Below, piece after piece: positions 20,616 to 26,940 of a stretch of 26,940 nucleotides of DNA. The notes beneath the pieces were generated by a model. That model searched no databases and was not told the origin of the DNA. It worked only from the letters and a program-made list of their open reading frames with translations. Source of the DNA: a virus. The translations under genes were made by a program, and so were the position numbers. The number at the start of each line of letters is the position of its first letter. Position 1 is the stretch's first letter. Where the stretch lies: positions 1-26,940 of the IMG/VR virus record IMGVR_UViG_3300038420_000072. One strand, written 5' to 3'.

Positions 20616-21616
20616 ACCCCACTCCATGGGTTCAAGCTTGTCGCAGACTGGGTAAAGTCTAAGTTCACGAGGTCATCAACCCTCATCAAGATCTGGTCCG
20701 TCCTCAGTGTCACCACATACTCCTCCAGGTGGGCCAGCTCATACATGGCCTGGGCGATGAGTGTCGGCTCAATTGGCTGGTTTGCGCCAATGGTCCAGTC
20801 TACGATGCGAGGCCCACCCCTGATGCTTGAGAAGTTGGGGTAGCTCTTGGCCATCTTTGTCGTCGGCGGCTTGGAAAAGACCTGGCTGATGGTGCCACTG
20901 TGAGGGTTGAACACATGCATCAAGATCCCGGCCCCTCCAAGGTGGATCTGCTTCTGGGTTGAGTCATCAAACACGGCCGTCGTAGAGGGCCCAAAGAAGT
21001 GCCTAAGCGGGTAGGGCTTCTTCTTGTATCCAGTCGTGTGAAAGTGCAGCTCCCCATCTCGCACATAGGTCCTGAAGTCAGCCCTGCCATTTGAGTTGGC
21101 CGACCGCTTGAGAAGCCGCTCAGTGATAAACTCAAAGTCAGAGGTGTGTGACTGGATCAGGTTGAAGTTCCCATTAGTCGGCTCTACCACAGGGACCAGG
21201 CCATAGTTGTTGGCCACCGCCGTGACCATGTCACCAACAGTCCCTTGCCAGGCAGCCATGATCGTCTCACGGTCCATGATGGCAAAGTGGTCACTCGACT
21301 TCATCAAGATCGTATAACCCTCCGGCTTGGGGATTGACCTGAGCAAGACAACCAGGTGAGCCTGCCATGGGCTCCAGTTAACCTGGCTGCCAGCGTTGGT
21401 CCCGATACGAACGTAGACCAGCGGCGTTGGCGCCAGCATGGCATCGTGGAAGCTGCTGTTGAACGAGGTCACGTCTGTCGACGCGATCGTGTAGGTCCAG
21501 GTGGCCGGGACGTTGACTCGCTCTTGGATGATGACCCTGACAGGCGTGACGCCATCAACGGCCTGGATGACGCCGTGCTGCTTAAGGCCAAACTGGGTGA
21601 TGACCTGACCTTGCAT
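20531..21616 (-). CDS. baseplate hub protein (gp27 / gpD / XkdQ-like)
   Basis: This 361-residue protein starts MQGQVITQFGLKQHGVIQAV. It has the layout of hub proteins that hold the spike: N-terminal beta domain, a middle stretch like SDFEFITERLLKRSANSNGR then DGELHFHTT, and a C-terminal beta domain with LRTDQILMRVDDLVNLDF. In gp27/gpD-type hubs the 'F-x-x-x-L-L-x-R-x-A-x-x-x-G' block forms the conserved core. It would form a trimeric ring around the spike (1807-2841). Not next to the spike here; identity rests on this pattern. Confidence 0.6.
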   Translation of the reverse strand: MQGQVITQFGLKQHGVIQAVDGVTPVRVIIQERVNVPATWTYTIASTDVTSFNSSFHDAMLAPTPLVYVRIGTNAGSQVNWSPWQAHLVVLLRSIPKPEGYTILMKSSDHFAIMDRETIMAAWQGTVGDMVTAVANNYGLVPVVEPTNGNFNLIQSHTSDFEFITERLLKRSANSNGRADFRTYVRDGELHFHTTGYKKKPYPLRHFFGPSTTAVFDDSTQKQIHLGGAGILMHVFNPHSGTISQVFSKPPTTKMAKSYPNFSSIRGGPRIVDWTIGANQPIEPTLIAQAMYELAHLEEYVVTLRTDQILMRVDDLVNLDFTQSATSLNPWSGVYAVLEATHNVVNGMVTSSVTLTRGEIN

Positions 21617-21618
21617 CG

Positions 21619-21927
21619 TTACCGGCCGAGAAGCCGGTCAACGATCGCCTCGGCCATGCGACGCCCACCGCCTGGCTTCTGCCCTGCGCGGCGGGCTGTG
21701 AAGTTGGCATGCATGGAATGCTGAACTGGACCGACGGCGTCCTTGCTGTCAAACTTGCCGACGGTCCTGCCTCTGTTGAAAAGCTGGTTGCCAAGCCTAT
21801 ACCACATCGCCTGCTTGCGTGACATGCCGCCAGGCCTAGATGGGGCAAGGTCCTTGGAGGTAAGGCGAGAATACCGCTTCCCAAGCGGCGGGATGGGCAT
21901 CTTGCCGATGTCGTCTCTGCAGGGCAT
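21619..21927 (-). CDS. small basic protein, unknown
   Basis: This 102-residue protein starts MPCRDDIGKMPIPPLGKRYS. It is rich in Arg/Lys/Gly and Pro, with a C-terminal helix RRMAEAIVDRLLGR. It lies 2 bp before the hub gene and 1 bp after gene 21929-22456. Basic charge suggests a DNA- or assembly-binding role; nothing more is visible. Confidence 0.6.
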   Translation of the reverse strand: MPCRDDIGKMPIPPLGKRYSRLTSKDLAPSRPGGMSRKQAMWYRLGNQLFNRGRTVGKFDSKDAVGPVQHSMHANFTARRAGQKPGGGRRMAEAIVDRLLGR

Positions 21928-21928
21928 G

Positions 21929-22456
21929 TTATGACGGCCATGGGAATGACGACCAAGGCGGCTGGACCATCGCCTGAGGATACTTGGTCTCGGTCTTGTC
22001 GAAGCTCATCTGGTCCCACTGGAGGAGTGACTCGAGCGTGACCCTGACATTTGCGGGCCCGAGGCCGTCGGTGAAGACCTCAAGGTAAGACCGCTGGGTC
22101 TGAAACGTGACACGCACGCTGCCATAGCCACTGACGAAGAGCGTGCTCCCAGTCCCACTGTTGATGGCCACGATGTTCCCACGAAGGTCGCCACCGGCCG
22201 CGTCATAGAGCGAGCAGCGAGCACCAGACCCAGCCAAGACGGCACTCGTCCTGTCATCCAATGGGACAAAGCTTAGCTGGAGAGCCGTGTCCTCAAGGTT
22301 CTCGATGGTCGCGGAGACCACGCAATATCCTGAGGTTGGAGGAGCCGTGCTCGCCAATGCCGGGGCAAAGAGACGGAAGGTCGAATACCCGCTGATCATC
22401 GGGCATTGGAACTTGGTCTGCCTCGGGTTAGGCTGAGGATATTGTCCTGGATACAT
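21929..22456 (-). CDS. beta-rich structural-type protein, unknown
   Basis: This 175-residue protein starts MYPGQYPQPNPRQTKFQCPM. A short Pro/Gln-rich arm is followed by alternating beta strands (YCVVSATIENLEDTALQLSF, GYGSVRVTFQTQRSYLEVF) and a Trp/Pro-rich tail. This is typical of virion decoration or tail proteins. AAGGAGGA 9 bases before the ATG is the strongest ribosome site in this part, suggesting high expression, which fits a structural protein. Confidence 0.65.
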   Translation of the reverse strand: MYPGQYPQPNPRQTKFQCPMISGYSTFRLFAPALASTAPPTSGYCVVSATIENLEDTALQLSFVPLDDRTSAVLAGSGARCSLYDAAGGDLRGNIVAINSGTGSTLFVSGYGSVRVTFQTQRSYLEVFTDGLGPANVRVTLESLLQWDQMSFDKTETKYPQAMVQPPWSSFPWPS

Positions 22457-22458
22457 GC

Positions 22459-24306
22459 TTAGTCCTCCTTGCCGGAGATGGTCGGATTGCGCCGGCCTTT
22501 GCCAAACCGGCCGCGTTCACGGCTGGCGCTGGCACTGCCCCTGCCTTCACGGCTGGCACTGCCTCCAAATCCACGGCTGGCACTGCCCTCGCGGCTGGCA
22601 CTGCCGCGAGCGGCCTCCTCGTCACCAAGCTCGCGTTCCGCGCTGCCAAACTCAAACTCAGCGCTCCCTAGCCCAGCTTCCTCACCCTCGCTGCCAAGCT
22701 CACCGAACTCACTGCCGGCACTACCACGGCGAGGGCCGCCAAAGGCCCCGAACGAGTCCTCACCACCGGTGTCCAACGCATCGGCATCAAAACCACCTTC
22801 GCTGCCAGGCTCTGGAAACTCGACACCTTCCTCACCTTCTGGCCCGGCGAGGCTGGTCTGTTGCAAGGCCTGGACAGCCGGAACCAGCTCAGAGATGCCT
22901 GCGTTGATGGACCGCAGGAGGTTAAGAGCTTCGCTCTCGGCCGAGACCTCACCCTCCGCACCCGTTGTCGGAGGTTGATTTCCCATGGCGGCAATCGAAC
23001 CAGGTTGCTGCTGAAGGGCGGTCGTAGCATCCTCCATCATCCCCCTGACTGTCTGTTGTGCTTCCGTGAGGTTCATAATCATTGTCTTTGCCAAACTATC
23101 TACAGTCTTGCCTTCTTCACCTTCGCCCGGAATTTCAGGCGGCAAGGGTTCAGGTTTCAAGTCAACTATCCCGTGAAAGTCAAGTGGGTTGGTCTTAGCC
23201 GTAGGGTTCTTCCCACTCCCATGGCATGTGAAGCATGGCTTGCTGTCCTTCTGCCCGGTCCCCTTGCAAGTTGGACATGCATTTTCCTTCGTCACGCCCT
23301 GCTGAAGCTGCTGTGGCTCTGTCATCTCAGGCTCCTCTTCTCGCTTGGCCTTAGGGTGCTTCCCGGCAGCCTTGTCAATCGCCCCTGGCTTGCCCTCACG
23401 CTTGTTGAGCCTGGCAAGCAGAGTCTTGTAGTCTCTCGCCTTGGCCAAGGCCATGAGCTCTGGCTCGTTGGCATGCCGATGCTGGGCATAAGACACCAGC
23501 CGGCTAAGGGCGCTGCCATCATCTGGGCTGTCGCTCGTGATGATGTCCAGTGAGTTGTCAATCCAATTTCTCAGCGCCAAGATGTGCTTGCACAGGCCAG
23601 GCATGCCGGCAGGGTTGGTGATGTGTGGGGCCCGGTTGATGCACTGGTTCATGCTCTTCGGCCCAATCCTGCTGGCCCCCTTCTGCTTGTCAACCCACGC
23701 CCACCTATAGCGAAAGTCAGGGCAGGTGCAGTCCACGAGGCAGTCAAGGTCCATCAGTGGCTTGCGCTGCTTTGGCTTGATAAACTTGACGAAGCCCTTG
23801 TGCCGAAGGCCAGTCGTCGACGGTGAACTCTTGAAGTTGAAGAGGTAATACATCCCATCCTCAACGGCCCGGATGTTGAGTGGTGGGCCATGGACGGTCA
23901 AGCTGCGGATGACTCGCTTCGGCTCGCTGTAGTTCATCAGCTGCCGAAACGACATTCGCTCCTCGAGATATTGGACAGACTCCTCTCGCCTCATGGCATT
24001 CTTGATAGCCAAGTTGCCTAACTGAACTTCCTCTCGTGGGTTGGCCAAGACGTAGAAGTCATAGTCATCGATGATCACCCTGTAAAGCTTGTCCTCTGAC
24101 TTCTTCAGCCTAACAAATGAGGCCATATCTTCCTGAGACGTGTCAACAGATGCGGCTAGGTATCGAAAAGGCTCCAGAAGCTTCTCACACTTGGACATCG
24201 GAGGCCATGCATGACCCGTGTTTATGCGAATAACTGGTATACCTCCAGTTGGTGGACGAAACCGTGGCATCTCACACAGGTCGATGACAGCTCGGCTGTT
24301 CACCAC
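22459..24306 (-). CDS. SWIM zinc-finger protein with DnaJ-type zinc pair and low-complexity tail
   Basis: From GTG 24306 this is 615 residues. After an N-terminal region, C193-T-C195-PDFRYRW and C239-K-H241-ILALR form a SWIM-type CxC...CxH zinc finger, a DNA- or protein-binding fold. At 344-361, CPTCKGTG and CFTCHGSG match the DnaJ Zn-binding repeat, which grips unfolded proteins. A Gln/Ala-rich helical part follows, then about 130 residues of Gly/Ser/Glu repeats ending with GSASRE copies. The GTG overlaps the upstream stop (TGGTGGTGA). The mix suggests a scaffold-like binding protein, for DNA or for tail proteins given the operon; function unknown. Confidence 0.7.
   Translation of the reverse strand: MVNSRAVIDLCEMPRFRPPTGGIPVIRINTGHAWPPMSKCEKLLEPFRYLAASVDTSQEDMASFVRLKKSEDKLYRVIIDDYDFYVLANPREEVQLGNLAIKNAMRREESVQYLEERMSFRQLMNYSEPKRVIRSLTVHGPPLNIRAVEDGMYYLFNFKSSPSTTGLRHKGFVKFIKPKQRKPLMDLDCLVDCTCPDFRYRWAWVDKQKGASRIGPKSMNQCINRAPHITNPAGMPGLCKHILALRNWIDNSLDIITSDSPDDGSALSRLVSYAQHRHANEPELMALAKARDYKTLLARLNKREGKPGAIDKAAGKHPKAKREEEPEMTEPQQLQQGVTKENACPTCKGTGQKDSKPCFTCHGSGKNPTAKTNPLDFHGIVDLKPEPLPPEIPGEGEEGKTVDSLAKTMIMNLTEAQQTVRGMMEDATTALQQQPGSIAAMGNQPPTTGAEGEVSAESEALNLLRSINAGISELVPAVQALQQTSLAGPEGEEGVEFPEPGSEGGFDADALDTGGEDSFGAFGGPRRGSAGSEFGELGSEGEEAGLGSAEFEFGSAERELGDEEAARGSASREGSASRGFGGSASREGRGSASASRERGRFGKGRRNPTISGKED
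22519..22605. repeat. imperfect tandem repeat coding for GSASRE units
   Basis: The 14-base unit CGGCTGGCACTGCC occurs about four times with a few variable bases between, encoding Gly-Ser-Ala-Ser-Arg blocks at the C-terminus of the SWIM protein. It could vary in length between relatives by slippage. Confidence 0.7.
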
Positions 24307-24833
24307 CAGCCCCTCCCACGCTGTAACTTCCTTGGCTTTCCAAGCCGGTTAGGCTCCTCCTTTAACTTTGGCTTTGGCGTGGATGGCTCATAGTTCGGTG
24401 ACCGGCTCGCGATGTCAGACTCGCCAAAGATGGCCACGCCTGCATAGACCAGCTCACCACCTGAGATGCTTGGGTTCATCCTCCACAGCATGACATCATC
24501 TGGGGTGATGCCTAGGATCTTCTGCAACTTGAAGACCTGGTCACCTTTCAGCCTGGTCTTCTTGGCCCGGCTTATCAGCTCAAACCTGGCCCTTGGGTGC
24601 CCACCGAGCCTTCGGATGATGACAACCCCACCCGCCACCAAGCTATCGAGCGTGGCCCCAAAAAAGTTAAGGCCATGCAGAAAGTCCATAAGCCCATCGC
24701 ACTGAGCTTGAAAATCTGGGTCTCGGCTGACAAACCCATCAGGAAACTTGGGCATCTTTCCTGTGGCAAAGAAGATCGCCTTGGGCTCCTCACCCTCCTC
24801 GAATAGTTGATCGATCAGTTGCCTTGCCGTCAC
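24300..24833 (-). CDS. unknown protein
   Basis: This 177-residue protein begins at GTG 24833 (MTARQLIDQLFEEGEEPKAI). It has an alternating helix/strand core (ATLDSLVAGGVVIIRRLGG) and a long basic Pro/Lys/Arg tail ending RGRGWW, likely disordered and nucleic-acid or acidic-protein binding. It leads the minus operon ending at the hub protein and diverges from the Rad50-like gene with 29 bp between starts. No family is recognised. Confidence 0.65.
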   Translation of the reverse strand: MTARQLIDQLFEEGEEPKAIFFATGKMPKFPDGFVSRDPDFQAQCDGLMDFLHGLNFFGATLDSLVAGGVVIIRRLGGHPRARFELISRAKKTRLKGDQVFKLQKILGITPDDVMLWRMNPSISGGELVYAGVAIFGESDIASRSPNYEPSTPKPKLKEEPNRLGKPRKLQRGRGWW

Positions 24834-24838
24834 ACACT

Positions 24839-24853
24839 AACTACCTCTTAGTT
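24839..24853. promoter_or_regulatory. short inverted repeat between divergent starts (possible operator)
   Basis: AACTA-CCTCT-TAGTT lies in the 29 bp between GTG 24833 and ATG 24863. The 5-bp arms are weak evidence alone, but a second divergent gap (7230-7258) also holds an inverted repeat. Confidence 0.2.
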
Positions 24854-24862
24854 CTTCTGTCA

Positions 24863-26782
24863 ATGGCCAACCTAAACATCCGTGGGATTGCCATCCGGAA
24901 CTGGGCCACCATCACCACCGCCGAACTTGAATTTCCAGAATATGGGCTCGTGTTAGTCTTGGGAAATAACGTTGTCTCTGAAGGCCACCTCGACAGCTCT
25001 GGCGCTGGGAAGACAAACTTTGGGGCCGCCCTGTCCAAGGCAGTCATGGGCTTACCAGAAAAGCCACTCGTGAAATTTAGCCGCCGGCCACAGCGCAACG
25101 ACACCTATGTCAGGGTGGTGGCCGAACTCCAAGGACGGCCATTCGACATCGAGATCGGCTACAGGTGCAAGGAACTGAGCAGGACTGGCGAGGGGATTCG
25201 TTTCACACGCGCCGGGACGGCCGTCAGCCGCCCACACATATCCCTGACCAAGGAGGAGCTGGCCAAGGTCACCGGGATAGCGTCTAACCTGGCCCAGTGG
25301 ACAATCTGGGTAGACGGTGACAAGATCCAGTTTGACGAGCTGCCACAGGCCAAGGCCGTCGACCTCCTGATGACAACCCTGCACCAGCCACCGTGGTTAG
25401 CTGCCACAAAACGAAGCCGTGAGGTCCTTGACCACTTCTCAGGCAAACATAACATCCTCTCTAGTAATGCTGACTCCACGCGTGAAAAGGTCAGTGAATC
25501 AGCTGGTGAGGTTGAACAGGCCATGGCCACACTTACGGCGGCCACGGCGAGATATGACACAGACGTGGCCGAACACCAAGCTAGGGTTGACGCAGCTGAA
25601 AGCTACATAAGACTTCACAGAAAGAGGTTAGAGGCCATCGAAGCTGGGCAGAGAAACATCACCAAGAAACTCAAGCAGATCGAAGAGTCAAAGGCCGAAA
25701 GGCACAAGGCCATCGAGTCATCTAAGGTTGAGATTGACGGCAACTTGCTCAAGGTCCAAGAGGAGATCCAAGGCCTTGTCAAGGCCCACACCACAAGGCA
25801 AAATGCCAGGGCCAGTGAAGAGACACTTCTAAACCGGCCTAAGGTCTGCCCAACATGCCAAAGAGATTGGGTCATGCCCACAGAGCAGTTTGAGTCATTG
25901 CAGAAAAAGGTGGGTGAACTCCGTCAGGCCGAAGACTCCGCCAAGGCCGCCCTTGACAAGGCCAGGCTTCGTGAAAAGGCGCTGAGAGGCACGCAGGCAG
26001 GCCTAAACCAGCAGGCCAGTGAGCTAAACGCCGACAGGCCCACACGACGGCTTAGCAAGGCCCACCAAAAGCTGGGTCTTATAGCCGGGGAGATCGCGGC
26101 TGATGTCCGACAACTGGAGCAGCGCCTGCGTGGTCTAGCCGTGCCTCCAGATCGCTCCAAGGTCGTTGAGGCCGAAACCAGGCTGGCAGACAAGCGGGCC
26201 GAGCAGCTCCGGCTTCAAGAAGGCTTGTCCAGGATGTCTGGGGAGCTATCCGAAAGTGAGCAGATGATCTCGGTCATCAAGTATTGGGTTGGGGCCTTTG
26301 GGGCCGCTGGGGTGTCGAACATGGTCCTGCGCGAGGCCATTGGCCCACTCAACGAGATCGCCCGCCGAGTCTCCCACGCCATGACCTGTGGCATGCTTGA
26401 GATCAGCTTCTCAACTCAGCGTGAGCTGGCCACAGGCGAGGACAAGGACGAGCTGGTGGTCAACATCAAGAACGTCTTTGGGTCGGACGACCTCGACATG
26501 AGCAGCAAGGGGGAACGCATGCTGGCCAACCTGATCATCGCCGAGACCTTGTCTGAGCTAAGCCAAGCCTCAAGCTTGGTCAACTTCAGCTGGTATGACG
26601 AAGTTGCCAGAGGCTTGCCACCCCACGTGCGCGCCGTCCTCTACCAATATCTCAAGGAAAAGGCCGAGCGCGGACGCCAGCTCATCTTTGTCGTTGACCA
26701 CAACAACGAGAGCGCCGCCTTTGCGAACTATGTTCTCATGGCTGAAAAGACATCGGCTGGGACACAGCTCAGGTGGCAATGA
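24863..26782 (+). CDS. Rad50/SbcC-like ATPase (T4 gp46-type recombination endonuclease subunit)
   Basis: This 639-residue protein starts MANLNIRGIAIRNWATITTA. The Walker A region is G34-N-N followed by an insertion and then SSGAGK50-T-N, the split P-loop seen in phage gp46-type proteins. A coiled coil (about 190-500, Lys/Glu/Ala-rich) has the zinc hook C329-P-T-C332 in the middle. The ABC signature is SSKGERMLANLIIAETL near 547, followed by a Walker B-like WYDEVARG near 577. The protein would pair with a gp47/SbcD nuclease to process DNA ends for recombination-driven replication. That partner is not in the window. Confidence 0.85.
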   Translation: MANLNIRGIAIRNWATITTAELEFPEYGLVLVLGNNVVSEGHLDSSGAGKTNFGAALSKAVMGLPEKPLVKFSRRPQRNDTYVRVVAELQGRPFDIEIGYRCKELSRTGEGIRFTRAGTAVSRPHISLTKEELAKVTGIASNLAQWTIWVDGDKIQFDELPQAKAVDLLMTTLHQPPWLAATKRSREVLDHFSGKHNILSSNADSTREKVSESAGEVEQAMATLTAATARYDTDVAEHQARVDAAESYIRLHRKRLEAIEAGQRNITKKLKQIEESKAERHKAIESSKVEIDGNLLKVQEEIQGLVKAHTTRQNARASEETLLNRPKVCPTCQRDWVMPTEQFESLQKKVGELRQAEDSAKAALDKARLREKALRGTQAGLNQQASELNADRPTRRLSKAHQKLGLIAGEIAADVRQLEQRLRGLAVPPDRSKVVEAETRLADKRAEQLRLQEGLSRMSGELSESEQMISVIKYWVGAFGAAGVSNMVLREAIGPLNEIARRVSHAMTCGMLEISFSTQRELATGEDKDELVVNIKNVFGSDDLDMSSKGERMLANLIIAETLSELSQASSLVNFSWYDEVARGLPPHVRAVLYQYLKEKAERGRQLIFVVDHNNESAAFANYVLMAEKTSAGTQLRWQ

Positions 26783-26940
26783 TCATATTCATCATCAAAA
26801 GAGCCCAATACTTTTGGAAGCACTGGAAGCTTGGAGTTCACCTGATCTTTCGAACCAGGCGATTTGGCGTCAACAACAAGTGGTGGGGCCCGTTTGACTC
26901 CTTGTTCGGGGCAAAGACCTGGAAACAGCGGCTTAACCTG
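26779..26940 (+). CDS. start of an unrecognised gene (runs off right edge)
   Basis: ATG 26779 overlaps the Rad50-like stop (ATGA). The 54 visible residues (MIIFIIKRAQYFWKHWKLGV, later RTRRFGVNNKWWGPFDSLFG) are basic and Trp-rich. A gp47/SbcD-type nuclease often follows gp46, but the metallophosphatase motifs of that family (an early D-x-H) are not seen in this part, so I make no identification. Confidence 0.6.
   Translation, partial: MIIFIIKRAQYFWKHWKLGVHLIFRTRRFGVNNKWWGPFDSLFGAKTWKQRLNL

Noticed and set aside
22985-23005. tRNA-like GGTTCGATT segment
   Set aside because: It is inside the SWIM protein gene and has no acceptor or anticodon arms around it; no tRNA was found anywhere in the window.
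22455-23553. Plus-strand frames opposite the SWIM protein
   Set aside because: They are products of the repeat-rich GC sequence; the minus frame has two zinc motifs.
1-26940. CRISPR array, insertion sequence or attachment site
   Set aside because: No regularly spaced repeats, transposase, integrase or long terminal inverted repeats were seen.

Overview
The window is about 27 kb of dense phage DNA, most likely from a lytic contractile-tailed (myovirus) phage with a T4-type tail and a large genome. The reasons are a tail sheath next to a tail tube protein, a second tube-like paralogue, baseplate hub and spike proteins, a T4 gp26-like baseplate protein with two zinc CxxC pairs, a FEN-type 5'-3' exonuclease, a primase-like gene cut by the left edge and a Rad50/SbcC/gp46-like ATPase. 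I see no integrase, no ribosomal or host core metabolic gene and no tRNA. A protein with a twin-arginine signal suggests a host with a Tat system; I cannot name the host.

Layout. 1-991: start of a zinc-finger primase-like gene plus two small genes. 988-4554: tail and baseplate genes (tube paralogue on minus; spike and three further structural-type proteins on plus). 4532-7229 (minus): exonuclease, two small proteins (one a zinc ribbon), a Tat-signal protein and the gp26-like baseplate protein. 7259-10573 (plus): P-loop kinase, thymidylate-synthase-fold enzyme and NodU/CmcH-type carbamoyltransferase. 10575-12010 (plus): a self-contained unit with its own sigma70-like promoter, two or three small genes and a strong terminator. 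12024-17464 (minus): tail tube, sheath and four unknown genes. 17479-20615 (plus): small gene, Vsr-like endonuclease, a second copy of the promoter, an antisense HNH gene, a class II glutamine amidotransferase and two small genes. 20531-24833 (minus): hub protein, small structural-type proteins, a SWIM plus DnaJ-type zinc protein and an unknown. 24863 to the right edge (plus): Rad50-like ATPase and the start of one more gene.

The main system is 7259-10573. The thymidylate-synthase-fold protein has Asp (D212) where dUMP-specific thymidylate synthases have the base-reading Asn, the state known from dCMP hydroxymethylases. It is joined by an ATGA overlap to a carbamoyltransferase and preceded by a nucleotide kinase. 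Together they predict that the phage makes 5-hydroxymethyl-dCMP, phosphorylates it and carbamoylates the hydroxyl, giving 5-carbamoyloxymethylcytosine in its DNA. Other points of note are the duplicated promoter, an HNH gene lying between the second promoter copy and the amidotransferase it should drive, a broken-looking membrane frame at 11123-11797, a Tat-exported phage protein and repeated divergent gene pairs whose starts lie only 9-29 bp apart.
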